From Rhyzopertha dominica (Eukaryota; Arthropoda; Insecta; Coleoptera; Bostrichidae), in assembly GCA_025024175.1 (NCBI GenBank), contig QCXZ01000137.1, forward strand, positions 21,638,001 through 21,702,000: DNA of 64,000 nucleotides. The letters are read 5' to 3'. The notes under the pieces are model-generated. The model searched no databases, was not told the origin of the DNA, and saw only the letters and a list, made by a program, of their open reading frames with translations. Shown here piece by piece: positions 46,956 through 58,170 of the stretch. Each line of letters starts with the position of its first letter. Position 1 is the first letter of the stretch. The translations under genes were made by a program, and so were the position numbers.

Positions 46956-49861
46956 CCGCTGGAGAAATATTAAATACGTTCGCTGGTGTCTGTGATAAAT
47001 CTGGCACAACCCTTTCAGTGTTCCGTAATAATTAGTCAGCATCAACCCCTCCTTACAGTTAAGAACAAACGCCTGTTTCCTTTAAATTACTTTCGTTCGT
47101 AACGATAAATTACTGAAAACGGAAGACCCCTTGCAAATCTGCGACTGATAATTATATCCGGTCTTTTATTCCAAACTGCCATGAATCAAAAGACAAATAT
47201 AGTGCTTCTTCAATCCTTAACAAATAATGAGTCAATCTATGCAAAGCTGCTTTAGAACAAAAGGAACTTCCGTTGTTCTTTGAAGTGCATCTTAACTTCA
47301 TTAGCGAGATCTGCTTGATAACAACTACAGAGTTCTTGACAGTGCTATTATAAATGTCTGTATAAATACAACATGATTATTTAAAATATTGATGTCTAAT
47401 AACTTGTTAATAATTTTCTGTGATGGAACAAAAATAATGTTTACGTAATATTTTAACAATAATTTACACAATTGTGTTCTTTAAGGCGACGTAATGTTCA
47501 TTTCTATATGCGAAACTGGTAAGGGTAAGCGACATTCAACACTTCAGCCTATAATATTATAAGGGATGGATTTACTTTCAATTAGAACACTGTATTGGAT
47601 ATCCCAACTATTTTTCTAATCATAAATTGCGATAAAAGCAATCCTTTGCTTTAGGCCTAAATAATGTGTTGCTGAAAACATTGCTAACTAAATAACTACA
47701 ACTACTATAAGTAACCCATTAAAAGAATCCTCAAGGCAAGAAAACACCAGCGACAGCACGCTATGAGTGCACATTAAAGAAAGGCAGCAAAAAAATAACT
47801 CTAAATAGCAGCTAATGCCAGAATAGTGACAAAAATATTAAATTCAGATGTATTGTGAATGGTAACCTAAACGAACACAATGTATAAAATAAGGCACACA
47901 ACATTATATACAGATTTATAAATATATTCTTCACTATAGAAGACCGCGCAAGGGAAAATATGAAATATAACCTAACTAATTTCGATACCTCCAATTTAAT
48001 TTATTTTTTTGAAGCTTCCTATTCATCTCCTAAACGGCTTCCTGCTTTTTATATCCCAGTATAAAATGACCGGCTTAAATTCAACGTTTTAATTAAATTT
48101 CTCTCTCGTTCTATTGTATATCTCTGTTACATCTTTTTAACCAACCCATCGCTCTTTCCGGCGATCGAGTTAAAACCGATAAATTTAAAGCCGCCATTTT
48201 ATGAGCGCGTCCGTTACATTATTTCGAAGAGTTTTAATAATTACTGGCTCTTGAATACTTAATGGTGGAAAGCCGGGGATGGCGCTTAGCTCTTGCGGTC
48301 GGATTAAGCACTTGATGCAGCTTAAAACGTGAACAGCGTATGCTGCTCGTTTTTGAGAGCAGTTTATAGGGATGTGCATTTTCAGCTCGTGTACTCGTGT
48401 AAGGCTGCATCTATACAATATTCTGATGTCGGAATGAATTTACTATGCCGTAGTTCTGATATTTTGGCATTTAATTAGGCACTAGTGCTGTAACAAACAA
48501 TAGCGTAGATTTTTCATCGTTTATACATATCTATACATTCATAATACAAATTAAGATTATTTCGTTAGACATTTTCTTCTGAATCTTCAATACTAATATT
48601 TATGTAATGTAAATTGTAAGAGATATAGAAAAAAAGTGGATATCACTATATCTGTAGAGCTAACTTGTTTCGTTTTCATTTGAGCGATTTCTATTGACGG
48701 TCGTATTCCGGTTATTATTTCAATACCTCAAAACGGGAGGAAGAACTTCATGCGTGCAGAACTGTTTTCAGATTGAAATTTAAAAAGGACCAACTTGACT
48801 GAACGCCTGCTATTTAAAAAATCCAAGATTTTTTGAGCAAAAAGATCACAGAGACATTTGGTAAATACACAAAAAGAGATTCCCACGTCCATTCGCAAAT
48901 TATAAATTCGGCATTCGTACTTAGACCACAATTTTTTACTGCTTAATTTTACAATATTTAAAAAAATAAGGAACGTGGAAAAAACCTTTTTCACGTCTAT
49001 CTGAAAACGACCGTTGTGGTCGAAGCGATTATCAGAGCTGTCTGATAAAATAAACATAAATACTATTCTTCCAAAACATTCAACTTAGCATTAACAAGAA
49101 TGGGCTACTTATTTATTTATACTCACGATAAACTACATCTTATTGACATTTTTTTTAACTTTCCAACAGAGCTCTGTTAAGTTTTATACTAATACACTGC
49201 AAATTAAAACGTGTATGTGTAAAATTTCCTTACGAAGTAAGTTATAATTTGGACTTGTCTGTACAATGATTGATACTTTATTAGCCGGTAAACCGCTGTA
49301 TTTTATTTTTGTTATATAATTAAGATATAATTCAAGAAAGTGCGAAGTGACAGTAGAACAAAGACGGTTTACAAGTTTACAAGTGCTGTTAGCAAAATGG
49401 TTAAAGCAAGCAATCCCTTCATTCAAATTAAAAGGTTCGCTTGAAAGCCGGCCAAAACAAGCGTCGGTCAATAATCGTGTTGTTTCGGAACGTTTTCTTT
49501 AATATTTCCCGAACTTGAAAGTACTGCAAGCTCCATCTATTAGTTTAAAATTTCGCTTATCTATTCCCCACATTGTGGAGCCTTAATTTATTTCTAAAAT
49601 GCAGGTGTACGGTATCGGTCAAATTAAAAACTTTGAAGGACCATTTTTCGTATATTTTCGCTTAATCAACACCTTACAATATGTTCTGGAAAACAACATA
49701 AAAGAACGACGTGCTTGCCTTTTCGTGACAACCATGCAATCATTCTTACACATCTCTTACAACGCCCTCTATCGCTAGAAACGTCCAACCTTATGAGCTG
49801 GCGGTGACGCGATAATTCGAATAGGTAAACAAATAATATTGTAAATTTGTACAGCATGTTT
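46956..49861. other. unassigned DNA
   Basis: No supported gene. A G+C-richer patch at about 48180-48430 includes GCGCTTAGCTCTTGCGG and other evenly composed stretches, and could be a conserved non-coding element. Confidence 0.45.
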
Positions 49862-49944
49862 ATGCTATGCTGTCTGCACGGCAACCAACTACAGGAATAT
49901 GTGTTTCTTCAGTGAGTTTAGGTCTAGTGCAGACAGCATGACAT
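49862..49944 (-). pseudogene. hammerhead relic, family B (collapsed core)
   Basis: On the minus strand both outer stem I strands are recognisable (ATGTCATGCTGTCTGCAC and GTGCAGACAGCATAGCAT). So are the family B internal-loop motifs (CTAGACCTAAAC and GTAGTTGGTTG). Between them the core is reduced to CACTGAAGAAACACATATTCC: CUGA is fused to GAAAC and stem II is gone. It cannot cleave. It proves that the 34.6 kb ribozyme belongs to a dispersed family. Confidence 0.75.
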
Positions 49945-52060
49945 AGAACTCTTATACTGTGTGTCTGTGAATTTCTCTCCGAAATCGTCTATGCGCTTCT
50001 ATTTCGTTTTCGTACTTCCACCAGTAGAACTTTATCAGAAATTTCTTTAAATTAGTAATTAATTCTCAACAATTAAATCTTGAAAAAAAAGAAAATACTT
50101 CCTTTTACTAGCTAATAAACGGTAATAACAATTTTTTACGACACATGTGTATTTAATGCAAAACAGGTCAATTTAGTTTTACATTAAAAGAAGACGCGAG
50201 AAACAACTTACTATTTACTTACTTTATTCCAATGCCACTTTTGTATCTGAATGTTTTTATAAAAACCTGCGCCTCAAGCCTCAGGTAGAATACGGCATCA
50301 GATGCAAATTGCCATAGAAAGCGGAAAAAGTCTTAAACTCCAGGGATTTAATCCTCTGGTAGATTGAGCCGGGGAATCGGTCGATTGCTGTAGGATAGAG
50401 AATTACGGATAACGGCGTGCGTCGAAACATAAACTGATTTGCCTTCAAGAATATACTGCGACCAAATCGAATTGGGCTTTCGACGTAAATTTTCGCTTTC
50501 GAAATTCGCGACAATATAAAATCCGTATTTCGGAGAAAATATTCCACAAAACATTAATTTACGCTGATAATGTAGACACAGTGCTGCTTTGACTATTCGC
50601 GTATTTTATAATGAATACTTGCAATCAAACACACGGCTGCAGGATTTACAGTTTGCATGACTACATTTCATTTGGTATACTGGATTTGCAAAACCGTAAA
50701 TTGGACGCTGTATCGATTTGGCATCATCCCAGTAATTTGCAGTTCGGTATGGCAATTACGTTTCATTTTCTGCTTTGTTTGTAACTCATTAGTTATTTAG
50801 GGATCCATGAGCAGTACCCGTAATATGCTGTTTAATAACTCGGGTAAACAAAACGATAGAATTCCACCAGGATTATCTCTAATCCTAGTGGTCTTACCCA
50901 TATAAAAGTTAAAACTAATAATCATTCTTATAAATATTGTATTAACTACCCTTCAAAAGTGTAACCTAATCTTCAATGTCACACTACATTTTTGCAATAG
51001 GAAGTTAAAAATACTTGAAAAATGCTCACACTTACATTTTCTACGGGGTCTTCGTTACTGACGAAATGGGTTAGTGATTTAATTATGGGTATTAACTTAA
51101 CCGACAAAGAAATCTACATGTGTTTTTATTGCATACTGTTTAAAAAAATACTATCAGACCATAAATACCGCAAATTTGTCATTCTACATAGTATAACAAG
51201 CTTTTTGCAGGAAAGATACAGCAGCTCTGTTTTCAGTCCGTGCATATATCGTATGCACATGAACTATAGACAACAGCACTCCGCGTGCGCGGCAACATTG
51301 CCTTATCAGCCGTTCTTCCCCGAAAATTCGGATATCTTCCATTATGACCAGAACTATGTTTATTACATTTATTAATACATATGAATTAAGCGGTACATTT
51401 GCTGACGATAAGACTACATCATTACCTAATATAAACGGCGCAGGCACCTAGAAACAATGAAAAAAAGAAACTTGCAATGTTTTGTTTAAAAGTTTCAATC
51501 GTTTATTTAGTGATGTACACCAGATCAAGAGTCTTGGTGCTTTTAATAAGGTGAATATGCCTTTCAAGTATCGTATTAGTCGACTGGCGGTAGTTAGTTT
51601 TTATGTTTTTTTATTTAAATCAATGCTTTTGTGATTATTGTTGATACAGGAAATATTTGCATTTAGTTACTTTTCAATAGTCGACCTGCCGTACATTTGA
51701 CGCTAATTTGGGAAAACTCTGTAGATATGATTGTAGTTTGCTGAATTTCTCTTTTTTTTGCATTCGGGTAGTATGTTAATTTCATGATCGTAGATAATTA
51801 AAAGGAATAATACATTTAAAAATTTAGAATTACTTTTTTATATATAGATACGATTTCTGTAAACATCTTCAAGGTTTCTTAGTTTTTAACAGTTTTGCTT
51901 TTGCCCGTTAATATAATAATTACTGACACCTTTTTTGGAGACCTTCGACTTTATGCGATCTCCTTTATTATGGTTTATATCGCTCTGTAATAAATAGAGT
52001 ACTAAACGTTGATATGTTAGTTTTTTTGTATTTCAAAATACAGCAAAATTAGCATGAATG
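49945..52060. other. unassigned DNA
   Basis: No supported gene. The patch at 50280-50560 is less AT-rich but carries no convincing coding signal. Confidence 0.45.
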
Positions 52061-52297
52061 TACAGTCACTAAATGGAATACAGTAGCGCAACGTCCACCA
52101 TATTTGGAGTAAAAGTTTTGGCGGGAACACTCAAATTTCCCAATGTTAATTTCACTTAGATAATAATTGGAATAAGACCAAGATCAGTAATGAAAACCCA
52201 TTATTGATCAAAGCAGAGAAAAACAAATGGGAAAGCCAAAACTTTTACTCCAATTATGGCGGAGGTTGCGGATACTGTATAACATTTAGTGACTGTA
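52061..52297. mobile_element. Tc1/mariner-type MITE, 233 bp
   Basis: Flanked by TA on both sides (52061-52062 and 52296-52297). Both ends read CAGTCACTAAATG inward. Inverted repeats extend about 66 bp and share TTGGAGTAAAAGTTTTGGC. The internal 100 bp are non-coding. It is a non-autonomous element; the autonomous partner is not in this window. Confidence 0.88.
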
Positions 52298-52900
52298 CAT
52301 AAATGAACACTACTTCCAAGCGTAAAAAAAAATCAGATTGAATGAATATTGAAAAACATCATGGGCGCATGTTACGGTTTTCAAATGGGGGCTGAAACCC
52401 CAACATGAAGTTTTTGGACAATGTTGCCCCGGTTTTAATCTTGTTAGTCAAGTGTTTCCTATAGTATGTCAAGTATCTATCAAGGGCGACCCCTGGTACT
52501 AGATAAAAATATGTTCCAGTGTAGTGCTCTCGTGTGCAGCGTCGGGATATTGATGTGTCTGTCGATTGTTGAAGTGGAAGGCTGCACACTGCCGATACTA
52601 ATGAATGACCTATTGGGGCGGAAACAATACTGCAATATACCCATAAAAATAAGTGCCGTGTTGTATAGCAAATGGTGAACATTAGCGGGCCATTTGATTT
52701 ATTCATTATAAATAAAGAGTTAGAAAATTATATAGATTAACTCGGAAAGATTGTGCGGTTCCGCACATCTCTAATAATGCCGATCGACTTTCGCAAAATA
52801 GTCCAGAATGTGTATATATGGGGTGATATAATGAGGTGTTCGCGGTTCTATTCTTTTTTATTTTACAGATAAGTATAACAAACTATATATATTAATTTGT
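52298..52900. other. unassigned, moderately GC-richer segment
   Basis: A 115-codon minus-strand frame (52359-52706) and overlapping plus frames are open, but no domain is recognisable. Possibly older mobile-element sequence. Confidence 0.35.
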
Positions 52901-54419
52901 TAATGGCACAAAAGACCTTATATAAACTATATGCTGACGTATGCCAAAATTCCGATAGTCAACTTTTTTGTCAAATTGGAAAAGTTGGTACTTCATTTCT
53001 TCATTCGGCTGAGTAAATAAATAGGCAATTAGATAACAAAATTATCTGTTAGCATAATAAAACCATAAGACGTAAAGTATACACAATTCATGTTATTTAT
53101 TTGTTAAAAAAGAATGGTATCGTTGGAAACCATTTAATTCTGATGTCTCAATCAAACTAGTTGGGTATTATCATAGATGTTCCATCTTGTTAGTTGTGCC
53201 CCATTGAAATTGTACTTAATTAAATTTAAATTAAAACCTTAATTAAATTAAAATTAAAATGGCAAATTGTACCAATGAAGAAAAATTAGATATGATTCTA
53301 ACTTATGATGAGTGCAGAGAAATGCAGAAGCCTCTAAACGCTTGTACCACTAGACTGGTCCCATCTGATCAAATATTTTCAAAACTTGCGAAACATTTAC
53401 GTGAGGATGGGTGTTTTTAAAAGAAAAGAACAGCAACAATTGAAGAACACCATGTGGCAGTTCTATCGCGTGTCAGTGTAGATCCTCGTATTTCATAATT
53501 AGTCAGATAATAACGGATAATAATAATAGTAATTTTCCAGATAAAATACATCTAGACTAATGTTTATTGTTCGAGGATTATGAAAGATGTTTTCTTTCTT
53601 AGCAGGGTTAGTAGTTGCACAAGACACGGGATAACACAGAACATAATGCGGTCAGACGGATGCCGATTTTATAACAACGAAATAGTTAACAAACTTGACT
53701 ACCACTACTGGTCACCCACATCCACACACATTCAAAATATCTGGGGCGTTAGTGTGTGGAGTGGGGTCGCATTTTTTGTCCAAAGTTCTACAAATATACA
53801 CTCGCAGGTCACTTTTCTAACTACCTGATTATCTAGAGGAGACCATTAGGTGCAACATGATATTGCAACAGGGAGGTGCACGACCACATAACACAAGAAT
53901 TGGAGCTGATTATTTAAATACAGTTTACCCCTGTAGGCTAGTCAGAAATCATAGTGAAGTAGTTGAGCCCTGCTATATCACCACCAGAATTTTTCCTTTG
54001 TCCTTATTTTAAAGAGAAAAATTACCTTGCACCACTAATTAATATCGAAGATCTCAAAAACAGAATTCATGCAATACTGAACTGCTCTTTAATTGTGCAC
54101 TTAAGGGATGCCAAGGAGAGTGTTATGTTTAAAGCAGAACGGACGTCACTTTGAACACGTGATGGATAAATTTATTAATTTTATTTCTGAAATATTGTTA
54201 TACTGATTGAAAAAATTTATTACTTTGCTTTATTCATGTTTTACTGGGTGTATATTTTATATGCATATCTGCTTAGACAAGTAAATGTACCATAAAAAAA
54301 GGTGAAGAATACGCCATTCCATGAAAGAAGAAAAAAACAGTTTACTCTCTAAATTTTGAAATACGTCTTCTTACAGTCAATTTAAGGTCATCATGTAGCA
54401 AAATTTTTTTGTGCCATTA
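52901..54419 (+). mobile_element. decayed mariner-type transposon, about 1.5 kb
   Basis: TA-flanked element (52903-54417). Its ends both read ATGGCACAAAA inward. Further inside, GACGTAT..CAAAATT and AACT..TTTTTT blocks also match in inverted orientation, giving degenerate TIRs of about 75-80 bp. It encodes a heavily damaged transposase and differs in TIR sequence from the intact element at 43.6 kb. Confidence 0.75.
53259..54154 (+). pseudogene. mariner-type transposase pseudogene
   Basis: It begins MANCTNEEKLDMILTYDECR and REDGCF, the N-terminal HTH (DUF4817-like) block. After stops and shifts come YHYWSPTSTHIQNIWGVSVW, GGARPHNTRIGADYLNTVYP (equivalent to the HDGARPH catalytic block, D lost) and SPPEFFLCPYFKEKNYLAP (equivalent to SPDxxPxEFFLW). 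Multiple stops and frameshifts make it dead. Domain order is preserved, so it is one element that decayed in place. Confidence 0.75.
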
Positions 54420-55335
54420 CAAATAGGTATTGATTTGCTATATTTACGTATCGCCCCGGATACCTAATTCATTTGGAGGGTGGTATTTAAACGGATGTGT
54501 ATATCATTTATTATCAATTACTAGCAATCAGAGGGCTGCTGTTGATCCGCCCAGAAATGTCCGCAACGTATACATTTGATTTCTCATTATGTGCTTGCCG
54601 GAATGGCGTGCTACACAGAACTATCACATATGAATATGTATTATGAACACAATAAGCGTCTGTTTGTAATGTGAGATTACACGGTAACAGTCGCAGCGTT
54701 CCGCTCGGTAAGGCGCCGCAGCCGTTTCCCCAGTCGTCTCTTTACCACCGTGTACATATTATCTGTTCTAGTGAAGGTAACAATTTAATGCTGATGGAGG
54801 TGTTACACCCTAAATGTGGTTGTTAACACCGCGCAGTGTACCCTCGTTAGGACGCCTTTGTTCCAAGTATGCCGTACAGCACATGTCTTAATAAATACAC
54901 GTATTCAAACGTTTCGCTGGATTTGCAAAGCGTTACGCATCAAAATCGGTATCACGGGTGGGATTTGTATGAAAGCGCAAGCACTCCAACGAAGCTATGC
55001 AAACATAAGTAAATTCTCCTGCCATTTACCTAACGTATCCAAATGTACAGCTTTCATAGGTATCCCTAAAATATATACGAGTAAAAAAGTTGGAGTGTGT
55101 ATTTGAACTTATTTCTTTTTCTGGAATAGCGGGGTCATATATCAATTATTCGAAACCCCATATTGTAACTATATATAAAAGGAGTAACTTTAAGTCTACG
55201 ACAGTGTATTGTCAACAATGGACATCACTTGCAAGATATTCTTTTTACAACAATATAAATTAAAGCTTCCCGTGTTTTATGTTATTGTGACTGCTAATTT
55301 GATGCTATATTTTCAGCCATGATAAAGAATTAAAC
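54420..55335. other. unassigned DNA
   Basis: A short GC-rich patch at about 54680-54750. A 96-codon plus frame (54816-55106) has no recognisable domain. Confidence 0.4.
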
Positions 55336-55356
55336 GACTTCGAAACGTCGGCAAAG
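55317..55356 (+). pseudogene. hammerhead-like remnant interrupted by a hAT element
   Basis: CATGATAA is followed by an AAAG...CTTC stem-like segment and GAAACGTCGGC, the same order as in the PLE-type motifs at 9.7 and 37.4 kb. The first core block has two or more changes. The hAT element at 55357 begins directly after it, using CGGCAAAG as target. Confidence 0.4.
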
Positions 55357-56279
55357 CAGTGGCGGCTGATCAATAAGTGCCAACGAGCCATGGCACTACC
55401 AGCAAAACTGTAGAAAAATATTTTTTAACAACCAAAAATTGAATTATAATGGAACTCAAATTTGTGGGAACACCGGTGGAACTGCGGAACGCACCACTCA
55501 TAAACGTAAACGTTAAACGGTTACCGCTTGCCCTCAGCATCGGCATTAGATCCAACTTCACGTTTGTGCCAGCTCTGAATTGGCACGGAATCGCAGCAGT
55601 TTTTGATCTCCGCGGGGAGCAAGAGGATGCGAGGAGTACGCAGATTTAAGTGGACATTCGTGAGTCGGTTGGCACGGATCAGCATTGCCAACTGACCTGA
55701 CCTTAATCATCGTACAAACCCCACAAAAATGATCGTATATAAGAAAATATTATCACACATAATATAATAAAAAAGTAGTATAATTTAACATTCTTTAATT
55801 AACCTACTCATTTATAAAGGTGGAGAAGTCGGCACATGTGGTGATGAGGTTAACAAGCGGGAAACGTGTCAGAGAAATCAGTTTAATCTTGACATTTCAC
55901 TTGACATAGCAATCTACCAACACAACGCAAACATTGAGTGCCTCTCGAGAATGCTGTCGGCTGAGAAAAAATTGCTAAATAATATTGACATTTTTAATAA
56001 ACGAGTGATTGACAATTTTGCAGACAGAAAAGAGCGCCGAATGGATTTTGTCTATCAGACAATATAAAAACTACATAGTGACTTAATACACATCATTAAC
56101 TTGTTTTGGATGAAAACGTGTGATACGAAAATGATAGTTGAGTTACGTACATGTTTTATAAATTGAATATTTTAAACTACCATACTATAATTTATATCTT
56201 TAGTTTTATAATCGTTTGTAACATATGGAATTTTTGGCACTACCTGGCGATACAGTCACGAGCCGCCACTGCAGCAAAG
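55349..56279. mobile_element. hAT-type element, non-autonomous or degraded
   Basis: Ends CAGTGGCGGCT (55357) and AGCCGCCACTG (to 56271) form 11-bp terminal inverted repeats of the CAGNGGCGGCT kind seen in many hAT elements. The flanks are 8-bp duplications with one mismatch (CGGCAAAG 55349-55356, CAGCAAAG 56272-56279), the hAT hallmark length. Length 915 bp. Inside, a 65-codon open stretch at 55870-56067 (plus; NQFNLDISLDIAIYQHNANI) could be a transposase scrap, but I cannot place it firmly. Confidence 0.8.
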
Positions 56280-56345
56280 ATACATACATGTCTTTTAATG
56301 TCCCCGTCCCAATATTAACCTTGACGTAACCTTTTCAAAAAGTTA

Positions 56346-56820
56346 ATTTTCAACGTCTTCATCGCGAGACATTTTCGAGAATGTACTACACTTGGAAGTT
56401 CTCTCTTTTTCTATAGAATCTTCTTCTAAATGCTCTGTGAACTTCTGGAAACGTCGATTTTCGACATCTTCAGCGCGAAACAGTTACGGTGATGTGCCAC
56501 ACTTAGGGGTTCTTTGGTCAGCGGTTTTTTTCCAGAATTTTGTTTTAACTTCTCAAATCGTCGATTTTCGACTTNTATATTGCGAGGCAATTTTGGCGAT
56601 GTGCCATANTTAGGGGGGGGGGTTCTCTAGTCTGTTAAATTTTCTGGAATGTTTTCTGATTTTCTTGGAAGATTGATTTTTGAGTCTTCTATTGAACCTT
56701 CCAGAATATTTTATAACATTTTCGAAACATCAAACATTCCACCTTTCCCCTGCCAGACGGTTTCGGGCAGTGTATTAGACTTAGTTCTTCTATTGTCTTC
56801 TGTCGTGGAAACATGTAATA
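56346..56820. repeat. tandem array, period about 109 bp, 4-5 diverged copies
   Basis: The block ATTTTCGAC or a variant recurs at about 56346, 56457, 56564 and 56676 (spacings 111, 107, 112). Each unit contains GATGTGCCACACTTA-like, GGTTCT-like and TTCCAGAAT-like blocks. A partial fifth unit follows to about 56820. Units are well diverged, and Ns and a G-run (near 56617) occur in the third. Short open frames in the array are by-products. Confidence 0.8.
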
Positions 56821-57024
56821 TTCCAAACGAAATGAGCTGATGCAAGTTCGCACCCCCATAACTTCCCAACGCTCTCACACCCATTCTGATTCTGATTCTG
56901 AAACGGTCTGCAGAATAGTATTCTACGCCTTGACAAGATGATGTAACTCCAAGTCTTTTTGAGCCGAATGTGCCGATTCTCTACGTTATTATTATTTTCC
57001 TTATTCTGAGAATATCCTCGGATA

Positions 57025-58170
57025 CAAATAGTTTGCCGTCTGTCTGGTCTAAAGCAAACGTCACACCTGTATTTAAAAACGCGATAAGTCAGGTGCTTCG
57101 AGTTATAGATGCATAAGCCAAGTATGCGTCATTTAAAAAACTCTTGAAACTTGAAACTTCCTTTCCTAGTTAACAACTATATATTATCTTCACGCCGTCA
57201 TGGGTTTTTCCCAGCAAGAAATTTTGATGGACAATATAACTCGTCGACGTCATTTATCGGGACTTTAGTAAGAGGTTCGATAAAGTGCCTCTTTGGATGG
57301 AATCTTTGTTAACAAACAGAACATTTAGCATCAAGATGAGGCCCATTTGCTAGCAACCGAAGCCTGTAACCAGCGGAGTTCCACAAGGTTCCGTATTAGG
57401 ACCTATATTATTTCTAATCTGTAGTGAAGGCTTGATTAGTGCATTGCAGTGCGAAACGTGCGTGTACGCTGATGACAATAAACTTTTCGGTAACCTATTG
57501 GCTGAAGCAACTAATAATCGAAGCTATTTTATTTTTTTTATGGTTATTATTATTAAATGCAAGCAAATGCTCAGTACTTACTCTCGGAAAAATCCACATT
57601 TTGGGTACACTCTAGATGAAACACAGCTTTCTTATTTAGAATCCTAAGTGGATCTTGCCGTAACTGTTACCAGAGATCTCGCCTGGTCTGCTTATGGAAC
57701 ATCCGTAGCTAATAACGATAATTGCATGGTCTAAAAATATTTATTTTTTTAAATTTAATAATCCTGATCTCCAACTAGCCGGTAAACTTTATATTACCAT
57801 ATACGACCATTTCTTGAATTTGTCTCACCGATCTGGTGACCCAGACTAATGAGAGATATTTAGCTGCTAGGAATCCAGCGCAGTGCAACTCGTTGGCCCA
57901 GATTGAGACAATCTTCAATAAGTGACCTTAGAAAAATGACATCGATTTAATCAAAATGTATCCGATTGTTCATAATTAGTTTCCTTGAGCCACATCAATA
58001 GTGACTCCTAGTCTACCCGTCTTAGAGGCAATACCAACAAGCTGATAAAAGAACAATTCAGGATAGTGCATAAAACAATCTGTTAGATAATGTCGTATGT
58101 GCTCCTAGTTTAAGTTCATTTAAGAGATAGCTAGACGAATTAGATAACTTTTAATATGTGATCCAGTTAG
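57025..58170 (+). pseudogene. LINE reverse transcriptase, C-terminal part (CR1/L2-like)
   Basis: It opens with LPSVWSKANVTPVFK and SGASSYRCIS (the usual WKxANVTPIFKKGDKxxxSNYRPIS). After a deletion, a single frame (about 57250-57645, one stop) reads YRDFSKRFDKVPLW, LLTNRTFSIKM, TSGVPQGSVLGPILFLI and CVYADDNKLF. The YADD catalytic motif is intact. Later come VDLAVTVTRDLAWSA, a frameshifted LLGIQRSATRW and APSLSSFKR-LDEL, the standard C-terminal blocks. An internal deletion after FDKVPL, several stops and frameshifts make it non-functional. Confidence 0.88.
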
